In this document: positions 42,478 through 50,899 of the stretch, in pieces
How positions within the stretch are numbered: position 1 is the stretch's first letter
How the letters are laid out: each line of letters opens with the position of its first letter
Assembly (NCBI RefSeq): GCF_003417535.1
Contig: NZ_QVLS01000017.1
Location: 1 to 64,000, forward strand
Source of the DNA: Hydrogenophaga borbori
Lineage (GTDB): Bacteria > Pseudomonadota > Gammaproteobacteria > Burkholderiales > Burkholderiaceae_C
Length of the DNA stretch: 64,000 nucleotides
Reading direction: 5' to 3'
Notes under the pieces: model-generated
The model's input: the letters and a program-made list of their open reading frames with translations, nothing else
Told to the model about the DNA's origin: nothing
The model's database searches: none
Made by a program: the position numbers and the translations under genes

Positions 42478-43176
42478 GTGTCACACCCTGGATTCCTGAA
42501 ATCTGTCCCAAGTCCACAAGACGAATTCTTTACCGGCCTACCGCCCGAACTCAAGGGGTTTTCCCAACAGCTGCTTGGCTGCATTGATGTGCCGTCCGAT
42601 CAGCCCAGTTTCGGCCGGGTAATTCACGCCATGAGCGGCGCGTTGGTGGCCTTCGCTCGCGAGCATGAATTCTATCGAGACACGGAGGTTCGCCAATTCG
42701 AACTGGCCTGCCAATTAGCCGCATACGCCAAGCTCCAGATCCCATTGGATGGCACACCGCTCGCGCACATGACCGGGCGCCTGGGCACTCACGGGGGTTG
42801 GGCGCTGTGCACAGAGCTGGATCCTCGCTGCCTTGAGATCCCTGTGGCGCTTGGCGCGGAGCTCGCCTTGGCACTGGCGCAAGGCCGACGCCTGCAGGTG
42901 GACTACCTGAAGCTGCTGCGTCGCGACCTCAAGAAGATACCCGCGCCGGGTCACGAAGAACCAGAGACGGCAACCGATCTCCGCGCACTGGGCGTCGGGA
43001 AGTACTGGCGCAAGGCCTTCGCAGGAAAGGTCAAGCGGCTAGAAGCCATCGTGGCACAAGCGTATGTCATTGTCCACCGCCATCGACGTTCACAACACCT
43101 ACGCCGACTTCACCGCCATGGCTCTGAGCTTCTTGCTGGGTCTGCGCTCGTCAACCCAGTACGAACTGAACGCTGA
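42478..43176 (+). CDS. N-terminal part of a recombinase gene split by a frameshift
   Basis: A GTG-initiated frame of 232 codons. The first 200 residues read as a real protein (FSQQLLGCIDVPSDQPSFGR, FELACQLAAYAKLQIPLDGT, ALGAELALALAQGRRLQVDY). The last 35 residues are Arg/His-rich shadow of the next frame, which overlaps by 113 bases and carries the catalytic domain. I read the two frames as one recombinase gene of about 410 codons, interrupted by a frameshift near 43.06-43.10 kb or using a programmed shift. Confidence 0.6.
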   Translation: MSHPGFLKSVPSPQDEFFTGLPPELKGFSQQLLGCIDVPSDQPSFGRVIHAMSGALVAFAREHEFYRDTEVRQFELACQLAAYAKLQIPLDGTPLAHMTGRLGTHGGWALCTELDPRCLEIPVALGAELALALAQGRRLQVDYLKLLRRDLKKIPAPGHEEPETATDLRALGVGKYWRKAFAGKVKRLEAIVAQAYVIVHRHRRSQHLRRLHRHGSELLAGSALVNPVRTER

Positions 43177-43720
43177 CTCGGCATTGCCAGACGGCGAGAT
43201 GCTCACGCTGACAGACAAGTCAGATCCGGACAAGACCGGAAGCCGTTTCGCCGTCCTGACTCCGTTGGTGCGCGATCTGCTCGCGAACTGGTACGCCCAC
43301 TGCGCTGCATTACTCGGCCGCTACCAGCGAGATCCCCAGGCAGGCAAGACCACCGTCGGCGTCGAAGTGATGGCGCACCTTGCCGAGGTGGTTCAGCACA
43401 AACCCGTCCCCGCGCTGTTTCGCATCTACAAGAATGGTGTAAGGCCTGCCAACAGCAAAACCACCTGGGACGTTCTGCCGCCCTTGTTGCGCTGCGAGGA
43501 CAACGTCGGCCGCCACTACTGGTGTAGCCAACTGCACCGCGCGGGCTGCTCGGACAAGGCGATCGATCTGTTCATGCGCCACATCGTCGCCGGCAACAGC
43601 CCAATGTCGGTTTATGCCGGCGTCAGCATTGCACAGCTAACGAATGAGGTGGGGACGCTGCAGATGCAGCAAATCGCGAAGCTGGGGTTGGGCATGGCCA
43701 CCGGGCTGCGCAAGGCCTGA
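43064..43720 (+). CDS. Tyrosine recombinase catalytic domain (second frame of the split gene)
   Basis: 218 codons from an ATG without a convincing ribosome site. DVHNTYADFTAMALSFLLGL then RSSTQYEL looks like box I with its arginine. The C-terminus reads GRHYWCSQLHRAGCSDKAID, then FMRHIVAGNSPMSVYAGVSI, matching the R...GH...Y end of tyrosine recombinases; the HxxR histidine is Asn. Together with the frame before it this is the first of a set of tandem recombinase genes. The next gene follows 13 bases downstream. Confidence 0.65.
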   Translation: MSLSTAIDVHNTYADFTAMALSFLLGLRSSTQYELNADSALPDGEMLTLTDKSDPDKTGSRFAVLTPLVRDLLANWYAHCAALLGRYQRDPQAGKTTVGVEVMAHLAEVVQHKPVPALFRIYKNGVRPANSKTTWDVLPPLLRCEDNVGRHYWCSQLHRAGCSDKAIDLFMRHIVAGNSPMSVYAGVSIAQLTNEVGTLQMQQIAKLGLGMATGLRKA

Positions 43721-43733
43721 TCAGGTGTACGCC

Positions 43734-46598
43734 ATGAGCACAAACAACAAGCGACACCAGCGCAGCCATTTGAATGCCTCAACGGTCTTGGGTTCACCAC
43801 GGCCCCTGAAGCACTTCCAAGCCTTTCTGCTGGATGCCTCTCCCCTGCTATCCCCGAGCGCGCTCGCGCTGGGCTGCCTTGTGGGCTTCGACATGGTGGT
43901 TCGACCGGAGGACGTTCCGCATGCGTACGCCGCTTTGCAGAGAATCCATCGATATCAGGATCGACCATCAATCCGTTGGGTTGTTCCACAACCGACCGAC
44001 GAATCCGCAGGCGATGCGAAAGCTCCCAGCGTCGCAACCCGGCCCGTTTACGACGAGCGCACGATCAGCGACTTCACCCACATCGCTACCAGCGAAGTGG
44101 TCGCATGGCAGTCCCTGGAGGAGTCCATTGCCGAACTGCTATCGGCAATGGATCAGCACCCCGAAAAGCGAAACCTGCCCAGGCACTGGGAGGGACTGCT
44201 TGCGAGTGCGCAGGTCCATGCCGTCACCTGCTTGCCTGGTGCGCTGCGCGGACATGTTGTCGGTCAGATCAGGATGTCGGCGCTCGATCCGAGCGCGGCT
44301 GCCCGAGAAGCAACGCAGCTCGCACTCGTAACACGGGATATCGACCTGGAGACCGAGGAGGCCCTGGCGATCAGCGAGACGAAGCTTGCGCAAGCTCGCC
44401 TACGACACCCGCTGCATGCCAAAGGCTTGGCAAGTGGATCGACCACAGAACGGGATCGCGCCGCCGATCTGGTGGATGACATCGTACGGGCCACCCACGC
44501 GGGCAGCGGCACAGCCGAAGCTCGCACCGCCGTCACACGTGAACTCAGGGCCCTGCACCTTCGGATGGCTGATTCACACCACTGGCCAAGGACGCTGCAC
44601 CTGGTGGCATTGAACTGGGTACATGAGCAACACCTGGCCATGTCCAGCATCAGCCGATATTTTTCGGGTGCAGCCAAGAGGCTGTTCGTCGCTGTGCAGG
44701 ACATGGATCTTGTGAACCTCGACGTCAAGGAACTGGTTCGGCGCATCGAGGACGTACACGCCAGCGTCGAGGATTCGAACAAACCCTCTGTGCGCGCGGT
44801 GGGTCAAGCGATCCTTGACCTGCTCGTTCTTCAGGAGGTCATTGAGCCCGCGCAGCTGCAGCGAGTTCAGAAGCGATCTGGCTCCATCGCGGTGCGTGCA
44901 CAAGTCATCTTCCCGCACGAATGCAGTCGCGCAATGGACTGGGTGGACGAGCACATCAGCCGGGGCGAGCAGGGCCCGGCGCTCACGATGACACGCCTGC
45001 TGATTGGTCTCGCCAAAGAGTGTGGCTTTCGCATGGGCGAAGCGTTGCGCTTGCGCCTTGAAAACTTCCACTTCACTGGGGACCGGCTGCAGGTAGCCGT
45101 GAATCCGACGCGCTCAGACCCCAGGGTCAAAACCAAGGAAGGCCGTCGACTCACGTACACGGAAGACCCGCGTGTGATCCGCTACTTGATGGAGTACCTT
45201 GCCAGCCGCCATGGCCTGACCATGATCTTGCGGGCCGAAGACCCAGCACGACTGCTGGAGTTGCCTCCAGACGAACGACAACAGCTCAATTCGCAGCTGG
45301 CCGAGCGTAACGATCTGCTGTTCGCCGACCCGCACCAGCCGTACGCGATCTGGTACGAGAGCGAAATCCGCATGTGGACATCAGTTCTTCTGAAGTGCGC
45401 CACCGGTGATTCGCGATCGGTGCCCCACGACCTGCGCCACTCCTGGGTCACCTTCGGCAACGACACAGACTTCTGCACCCTTGGCTCACTGCAGGAAAAC
45501 CCGTTCGACAAGCGAGCCAACGAGCTCGGCCACGCGGCCAACGATTTGATGTTCACAACCTACACGCACCAGTTCGGCCAAGGCATTCGGGTGCGGGTTG
45601 ACCAGCAGCTACGCGAAGATGGCCTGATTTGCACGCAGTCGGCCGCCGCATGGACCTCTCGCAGCCACGCATCGGTGAAGTCGCTTCTCCTGAAGTCGGA
45701 TGCCAGTCTGAGAAAGAAGCTCTCGCGTGCTGGCGCGAAGGCTCGTGATGCAGAAGGCCAGCGTCTGCTCTTGAAGGAAGTTCAGGGATACGCCACGCAG
45801 TTGCCACTACGAGGTGCCGACGAGGTGTTCGGCGTTTCGCTTCAGGAACCGATATCGCCCCTGGGCGGCTATCGCCCGCGTGAGCTGACAACGCGGGTTC
45901 TCCTGCAATGCTTGGTGATGTTGGCGAGCTCAAACCAGAACGCGGATCAGCGTGCAATGGACATCGCGAGGCTGGCCGGTATCGGCGCCGCAGACTGGGC
46001 TCGTGTACTTCAGGAGCTCTGGCTGGTGAGTCGTTCTGCTCATGCGGTGGTGTCACCCCGCAGGCTGGAGAAGAACAAGGCGGCATGGCTCGTGGCAAAT
46101 CACTGGGAGCCGGTAATACGGGCGGCGCTTTCCGAAAAGTGGCAACGCTTGATGGCCTACCTGGATCGCCATGCGAGCGATGATGACGTTGTGAACGCAG
46201 GCGACTACGTTCTTGAATCCATGGGTTGCGACACCTACCTGCCTGTGGACGTCGCGGATCCAGCCTTCATCGCCTTGGTACGCGTCATACGCGCGAGCGG
46301 CATGAACCTGTCATCGTTGCATCTTCACTACGTGAGCGACACCGCCGACACCCAGCACAACGCCAGGCACGCGCTCGCCAAAATTCGTCATGAGCTTGGC
46401 ATCGATGTGCAGCTTCGCGCGATGACATCGCGCGGTGGCCGACCACCCATGTACTTGTCGGTTCGTTCAAGGGGTGCCCAAGGCTCTGTGGATGCCGATC
46501 ACGATGGCAGCGCCCATTCGATGCAGGGATTTGCCGGGTTGTTCCTTGGGGCGTATCTCAAGGCGGAACTGTTGCGGGAGCAGCGCAATGTCGCGTGA
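43734..46598 (+). CDS. Very large tyrosine recombinase/integrase
   Basis: 954 aa from the ATG at 43734, with AGGTG 7 bases upstream. The catalytic core is in the middle: Arg433 (CGFRMGEALRLRLENF), a lysine near 460 (RVKTKEGRR), His565 and Arg568 (VPHDLRHSWVTFG), His600 (NELGHAAND) and the nucleophile Tyr610 (FTTYTHQFGQ). Some 340 residues of unknown sequence follow the nucleophile, an unusual C-terminal extension. It overlaps the next gene by 11 bases. Tandem recombinase operons beside a tRNA resemble the GInt-type integrase modules as I recall them; that family link is tentative. Confidence 0.82.
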   Translation: MSTNNKRHQRSHLNASTVLGSPRPLKHFQAFLLDASPLLSPSALALGCLVGFDMVVRPEDVPHAYAALQRIHRYQDRPSIRWVVPQPTDESAGDAKAPSVATRPVYDERTISDFTHIATSEVVAWQSLEESIAELLSAMDQHPEKRNLPRHWEGLLASAQVHAVTCLPGALRGHVVGQIRMSALDPSAAAREATQLALVTRDIDLETEEALAISETKLAQARLRHPLHAKGLASGSTTERDRAADLVDDIVRATHAGSGTAEARTAVTRELRALHLRMADSHHWPRTLHLVALNWVHEQHLAMSSISRYFSGAAKRLFVAVQDMDLVNLDVKELVRRIEDVHASVEDSNKPSVRAVGQAILDLLVLQEVIEPAQLQRVQKRSGSIAVRAQVIFPHECSRAMDWVDEHISRGEQGPALTMTRLLIGLAKECGFRMGEALRLRLENFHFTGDRLQVAVNPTRSDPRVKTKEGRRLTYTEDPRVIRYLMEYLASRHGLTMILRAEDPARLLELPPDERQQLNSQLAERNDLLFADPHQPYAIWYESEIRMWTSVLLKCATGDSRSVPHDLRHSWVTFGNDTDFCTLGSLQENPFDKRANELGHAANDLMFTTYTHQFGQGIRVRVDQQLREDGLICTQSAAAWTSRSHASVKSLLLKSDASLRKKLSRAGAKARDAEGQRLLLKEVQGYATQLPLRGADEVFGVSLQEPISPLGGYRPRELTTRVLLQCLVMLASSNQNADQRAMDIARLAGIGAADWARVLQELWLVSRSAHAVVSPRRLEKNKAAWLVANHWEPVIRAALSEKWQRLMAYLDRHASDDDVVNAGDYVLESMGCDTYLPVDVADPAFIALVRVIRASGMNLSSLHLHYVSDTADTQHNARHALAKIRHELGIDVQLRAMTSRGGRPPMYLSVRSRGAQGSVDADHDGSAHSMQGFAGLFLGAYLKAELLREQRNVA

Positions 46599-47409
46599 AA
46601 TGAAGCGCGCGCTTCGCAATGAGACGATTGCGGTGCATCGGCCCCTCTACGACTCCGAGATCGTGACAGGCTCAACTGCGGAGCAACAGGCGCATGCCGC
46701 AAGACTGTGGGTGGATCAGGTGTCCGTCATGCTCCAGGAGCAAGGTGCGCTGTTCTTCACCTGTCTCGATTTCCGCTTCACCACTCAGGAAGGAGCCCTA
46801 AGCGTGGAGCTGGTCTGCCGAGAAGTCGCACAGCAATCCTTGATGCCCATGCTCCTCGAGGGCAATGTTTGCCTATTGGGGGACGAGGTCTTCGAGAAAG
46901 ACGTGGCGGAGTGGCGGAATCGTTTGCGTGCGATATGTCAGGACCACGAGATCGCAATCATTGATCGTCCCGTACTTTCCACAGCCGCGAGGCGCATGAC
47001 CAACGATCCGACGAGGGGACTCGTGCCGATCGCGACGGCAGACGAGATCTCGCGAGCGACAGAAGCGGTACTGCCGCCTTCCATGGAGAAGGTGGAAATT
47101 GACGGCGAGCGCTTCGAACTGGCGGATCATGGAGCATCTGACATCCCAGTCTGGAGCCAGCCCTGCGTGGTCCGCGGAATACCTAATCTGAACAGCATGG
47201 GGTTCATGCTTCAACTGATCATGTCGACCCCCATGCAACCCAGCGGAGGAAAGCTGCTTCTTCGCTTAATGGATCTGACCCGCGATGAAGCCGCCCGCCT
47301 GGTTCAGCACGCACATTCGAGAACACCACTCGAGATGCTTGTCGCCATTGCCAGGGGGAAGGGTCGAACGCTGCTTGGCGCTCCCGTACGAGAATTGCCG
47401 TCGACCTGA
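46588..47409 (+). CDS. Unknown protein coupled to the recombinases
   Basis: 273 aa from the ATG at 46588, overlapping the recombinase stop. No domain recognised. Conserved-looking blocks are LWVDQVSVMLQEQGALFFTC, LEGNVCLLGDEVFEKDVAEW and NLNSMGFMLQLIMSTPMQPS. No tyrosine recombinase tetrad is visible. Because it is translationally coupled, it is likely a directionality or accessory factor of the integration module. The following 110 bases to the toxin gene hold nothing identifiable. Confidence 0.7.
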   Translation: MSREMKRALRNETIAVHRPLYDSEIVTGSTAEQQAHAARLWVDQVSVMLQEQGALFFTCLDFRFTTQEGALSVELVCREVAQQSLMPMLLEGNVCLLGDEVFEKDVAEWRNRLRAICQDHEIAIIDRPVLSTAARRMTNDPTRGLVPIATADEISRATEAVLPPSMEKVEIDGERFELADHGASDIPVWSQPCVVRGIPNLNSMGFMLQLIMSTPMQPSGGKLLLRLMDLTRDEAARLVQHAHSRTPLEMLVAIARGKGRTLLGAPVRELPST

Positions 47410-47520
47410 GGTGGATACAGATTTGGTGGGGGCAGACAGGGCCGCAATTGCGTGCTTCTCGCGAGGGCGTCTGAGCCCAGCAAGGGGCCGCGTAGGTATC
47501 GCCCTTTTATACAAGGCAGA

Positions 47521-47829
47521 TCAGTGGTAGTCGCTCTCGCGCTGATGTCGTACCGCGCCAATGATGACGGCGGCTTCCGTGACCTTGTAGTAAGCAACAT
47601 AGCCCGTGCGCCCGAACGAGATCACGATCTCGCGCTCGAACTGGCTGCGGACCTTACGGCCCATGAACGGATTCAACGCCAACGCGTGCAACGCGCTGGC
47701 GATCGCTGCCACGGCGCGTTCCGGCACGTCGAAGTTTGGCGTTGCGCTCTGCATCTCGCGCTCGAGTGCAAAGTCGTACAAACGTTCGAGGTCTTCACTG
47801 GCCTCGGGCGAGAGGATGACCGTTCTCAC
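47521..47829 (-). CDS. ParE/RelE-family toxin
   Basis: 102 aa from a GTG overlapping the antitoxin stop (GTGA). VILSPEASEDLERLYDFALE at the N-terminus, then ALALNPFMGRKVRS and a C-terminal GYVAYYKVTEAAVIIGAVRH match the RelE/ParE fold. The basic residues and the final RHQRESDYH favour ParE (gyrase poison) over an mRNA interferase. With the preceding gene it forms a toxin-antitoxin pair that could stabilise the integrated element. Confidence 0.85.
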   Translation of the reverse strand: MRTVILSPEASEDLERLYDFALEREMQSATPNFDVPERAVAAIASALHALALNPFMGRKVRSQFEREIVISFGRTGYVAYYKVTEAAVIIGAVRHQRESDYH

Positions 47830-48101
47830 CGGCGAGTGCGGCTCTCTTTTGCGCGTCGCAGCTTCGCCTCGAGTTTGCCGAGCACATCCTCTGCAGTGAG
47901 GTACATGCCGCCGGCCTCGACTCGTTCAATCGCCTCCATCCCGCGCCGGTGGAATTCACCCTCCATGACGCGGCGCTCGATCTCCCCCCGCACAGCGCGC
48001 TCGACCAAGGCACTGACGGTCTCTCCATCGGCGAGCACATCCTCCAGCTGTTGCTTCAGCTCAGGCGTGATTCGGACGGCAGGAAGTGCGGCGGATCGCA
48101 T
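47826..48101 (-). CDS. Antitoxin of the ParE-like toxin (ribbon-helix-helix)
   Basis: 91 aa. The N-terminus (LPAVRITPELKQQLEDVLAD, GETVSALVERAVRGEIERR) has the ribbon-helix-helix pattern of CopG/ParD antitoxins. The C-terminal half (GMEAIERVEAGGMYLTAEDV, LGKLEAKLRR) resembles the ParD segment that wraps the toxin. It precedes and overlaps the toxin gene by 4 bases, the typical order, and probably represses the pair's promoter in 48102-48157. Confidence 0.83.
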   Translation of the reverse strand: MRSAALPAVRITPELKQQLEDVLADGETVSALVERAVRGEIERRVMEGEFHRRGMEAIERVEAGGMYLTAEDVLGKLEAKLRRAKESRTRR

Positions 48102-48157
48102 GCCAGCAATGTATCACGTTCGTGCTACAAGAATCAATTCCCCCACGTTTGAGCGCC

Positions 48158-48333
48158 TCACGTGTCAACGCAACCGACAGCAGCCCACAGGGCCTCGTCC
48201 GCTCTGGTGCGAGCTGTTTCTCGCAGGATCGTGACCACCTGTCCTTGAGTGAATCGCCGCTTCTTCATGGGCCCCTCGCTAGTTGGAAGCCATCTTCTTA
48301 AAGTCTATTGGGCCAAAGAAACCGGGCAGTTCA
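48158..48333 (-). mobile_element. IS3-family insertion sequence remnant (left end and start of orfA)
   Basis: On the minus strand, TGAACTGCCCGGTTT at 48333-48319 looks like an IS3-group terminal repeat. An ATG at 48268 follows, starting KKRRFTQGQVVTILRE, the N-terminus of IS3-type OrfA. After about 20 codons the match is lost and a stop comes at 48158-48160. There is no orfB and no second end, so the element is inactive. Confidence 0.6.
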
Positions 48334-48352
48334 CCGACAGCCGCGGCAGCGG

Positions 48353-50002
48353 TCAGCCCGGCTCTGCCAAGGCCTGGAGTGCATCGCCCTCAGTGCGATA
48401 GACGTGCAAACGCTCACTTTCGCCCAGATGACCCGCCTGGCGCAGCACCGATTCCACCGGCAGCTTGATGCCCACCAGGTGCAGGTGAATGCGTCGGTCG
48501 TCGAGTTGCTCGCGCACGCGGCCGAAGGCCTCGGCGCCAGTGGCATCGATCCAGTTGATCGGGTGGGCGATCAGCATCACGCCTTCGGTGTCGGGGTGGG
48601 CCTGCAGGTGCTCGGCGATGGCGCGCTCGAAGCCGCTGGCGGTGGCGAAGTCGAGCGCGGCGTCCATGCGCAGGGCGTAGAGCTTCGGCGACAGTGGCGG
48701 CAGCTCCCACAGGTGGCGGTCGCGCAGGCTGCCGTCGGGGTGCAGGCCGACCTCGATGATGCGCGGGTGCAGCCGCAGGTAGAGGAAATGGCTCAGTGCC
48801 ATCACCACGCCCGCGAGCACGCCCCAGTACAGACGCGGTGCTGCCAGCAGTGTGATGACGAAGGTGCTGGCCGCAATGACCGCCTCCACGCGCGACAGAC
48901 GCCACAAGCGCGTGAAGCTGCGCGGCTGCAGCAGCCCCCAGATGGGCAGCACCACGATGGCCGCCAGCACCGCCAGCGGCACGTGGTAGAGCAGCGGCAT
49001 GGCCACCAGCAGCGCGATCAGCACCACGGCCACCGAGAACACTGTGGCCCAGCCGGTGCGCGCACCCGCGTACAGGTTGAGCGCCGAGCGCGAGAACGAG
49101 GAGCTGGTGGGCATGGCACCGGTGAGGCCCGAGGCCAGCTTGGCCAGGCCCTGGCCGATCAGATCCTGGTCCTGGTCCCAGCGCACGCCACGCCGGCCGT
49201 TGTCCACCTTGGCACTGCTGGCGGTCTCCAGGAAGCTCACCAGCGTGATCATCAACGTGGGCAACAGCAGTGCACTGAAACGGTCCCAGCCGGGCCACGC
49301 GGGCAGGTAGAGCGCCGGCAGGCCCTGTGGCAGCGCGCCGATGACGGCGCCGCCCCCGGCCTCGAAGCCGATCGCGTGGCTGATGCCGGCGCTGATCAGC
49401 ACCACCGCCAGCACCGAGGGCAGGCCCGGACGCAACCGACGAGCCGCCACCAACGCGGCCAGCGCGGCCAGACCGAAGCCCAGACCCGGTGCATGCCAGC
49501 CCGCCCCTTCGGCAATGGCATGCCAGCTGCGGAATCCCGTGAGCGCAGGCACCTGCGAGGCGAGGATGAGCACCGCTGCCGCCTGCGTGAAGGCCATGAG
49601 CACCGGCGAATTGACGAGGTTGAGCAGCCAGCCGAAACGCACCGCCCCCAGCAGCACCTGCAGCGCACCCGACAGCAGTGCCAGCCACATCGCGAGTTGC
49701 ACCCACTCGGCGCTGCCGGGCGTGGCCAGGGGCGTGAGCGAGGCGCTCACCAGCAGGCAGGTCAGCGCCGTGGGGCCCACCGCCAGGCGCGGCGAGGCCG
49801 AGAACAGCACCGCGATCAGCGCCGGCAGCAGCGCCGCGTAGATGCCCGTGATCAGCGGCATGCCCGCGAGCGCGGCGTAAGCCACGCCCTGCGGAATCAC
49901 CATCAGACCCACCGTGAGGCCGGCCAGGGCTTCGCCGCGCAGCAAGGCCGCGTCCGGGCGCGGCCATTGCAGGAAGGGGAACAGGCGCTGCCAGCGGGTC
50001 AT
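48353..50002 (-). CDS. SulP-family anion permease with STAS domain
   Basis: 549 aa from the ATG at 50000-50002; the frame is open further upstream but this start gives the usual N-terminus (FPFLQWPRPDAALLRGEALA). SulP signatures: AGLTVGLMVIPQGVAYAALA, PLITGIYAALLPALIAVLFS, and SSSFSRSALNLYAGARTGWA. Residues about 435-549 are a STAS domain (VMLIAHPINWIDATGAEAF). It carries sulfate or other anions such as bicarbonate across the inner membrane. It shares strand and neighbourhood with the sulfite dehydrogenase genes, which suggests sulfate traffic; direction and substrate are inferred. Confidence 0.9.
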   Translation of the reverse strand: MTRWQRLFPFLQWPRPDAALLRGEALAGLTVGLMVIPQGVAYAALAGMPLITGIYAALLPALIAVLFSASPRLAVGPTALTCLLVSASLTPLATPGSAEWVQLAMWLALLSGALQVLLGAVRFGWLLNLVNSPVLMAFTQAAAVLILASQVPALTGFRSWHAIAEGAGWHAPGLGFGLAALAALVAARRLRPGLPSVLAVVLISAGISHAIGFEAGGGAVIGALPQGLPALYLPAWPGWDRFSALLLPTLMITLVSFLETASSAKVDNGRRGVRWDQDQDLIGQGLAKLASGLTGAMPTSSSFSRSALNLYAGARTGWATVFSVAVVLIALLVAMPLLYHVPLAVLAAIVVLPIWGLLQPRSFTRLWRLSRVEAVIAASTFVITLLAAPRLYWGVLAGVVMALSHFLYLRLHPRIIEVGLHPDGSLRDRHLWELPPLSPKLYALRMDAALDFATASGFERAIAEHLQAHPDTEGVMLIAHPINWIDATGAEAFGRVREQLDDRRIHLHLVGIKLPVESVLRQAGHLGESERLHVYRTEGDALQALAEPG

Positions 50003-50041
50003 GGGTATCGAGGCAAATTGAAACAGATCAGTTTGCAGTGG

Positions 50042-50064
50042 GCCGAGCGAAGGGTTCGCTCGGC
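50042..50064. terminator. Strong hairpin between the SulP gene and the nitrate-reductase-associated gene
   Basis: GCCGAGCGAA and TTCGCTCGGC are perfect 10-base arms around GGG. It lies 40 bases upstream of the SulP ATG and 212 bases after the stop of the next minus-strand gene. No T-run follows, so it could be a terminator, a REP-like repeat or part of the SulP leader. Confidence 0.4.
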
Positions 50065-50275
50065 TTCGACAGATAGCCATTGGCTGAAATGGCGCCGATG
50101 GCGCGCTGGCCCCGGATCGCATAAGTAACGAACCGCTGGCCAATATCGACATCCCAAGCCTGGCCTTATTAGTTCTCGGGGATCTCGGCGGCCTCGGGTA
50201 AATCATGGTCGATCGCAAACGAGCCTTGGTAGTAAAGCTCGCAATGCGCTACGGACACGCCATGGATCATCGACT

Positions 50276-50635
50276 TCAGCAAGGCTCGGATTGTGCGCAC
50301 TGTTCTGGGTAAGCTTGCAACATACTGGCGTGTTTCTCGCGGACCTTACGTGAAACGTAGTCCACGAAGGCACTGGGGATCCGCTCCCGTGACGGCTTGT
50401 GGAATGCGCCCGCAGAGACCGCTTGTGCCTCAAATGCCGAACCGGGCGGCAGTGCAAGCAGCCGTTCGCGGTGCTTGCGCGGCAGCCTCTGCCAGGCCTT
50501 GAGAGGCAGCTTGAGCGATGCCTGATCCAGCTTGTAGCGCACTGCCAGCGGCAGCCAGGTCAACGCCTGGGCCTCGCAAGGCTCAAATGGCAGACGGACG
50601 GTCGGTTGGAGGTCAGCGCTCATTTTGAACTGCAT
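50276..50635 (-). CDS. Nitrate reductase-associated family protein (Nitr_red_assoc)
   Basis: 119 aa (115 if the ATG at 50621-50623 is used). [40 protein letters not shown] and the C-terminal [19 protein letters not shown] fit the Nitr_red_assoc family, small soluble proteins found next to nitrate reductase genes. Here the neighbour is another molybdopterin enzyme (SoeABC-like), so a general role with molybdoenzymes is possible. The molecular function of the family is not known to me. Confidence 0.65.
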   Translation of the reverse strand: MQFKMSADLQPTVRLPFEPCEAQALTWLPLAVRYKLDQASLKLPLKAWQRLPRKHRERLLALPPGSAFEAQAVSAGAFHKPSRERIPSAFVDYVSRKVREKHASMLQAYPEQCAQSEPC

Positions 50636-50899
50636 ATAGTTAGCGCCGAATTGGCGGTACGCATATTCCTGCTTTCGCTAACACGCAAAATCGATCACTT
50701 CCGTGGCGGCTGTTCACCCGACGGCATCTGGGAAACTGGAGCTACGACGCTTCGGCACTCACAGAGGAAACCCGTCGCACGAGCAACCACAAGAATGCCA
50801 GGTTGATCTTTGAAGGGGGAAGACCCGCGATGAGGTCTGCCCGCAGCACCTCCCTTTGCTGTCACATTGGGATCCACCGGGTGAACGGCAGCATCGATT

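Noticed and set aside
50636..50899. A gene or transposase fragment between the nitrate-reductase-associated gene and soeC
   Set aside because: Short plus-strand frames exist, but none has a start with ribosome site or a recognisable domain; I see nothing supportable here.
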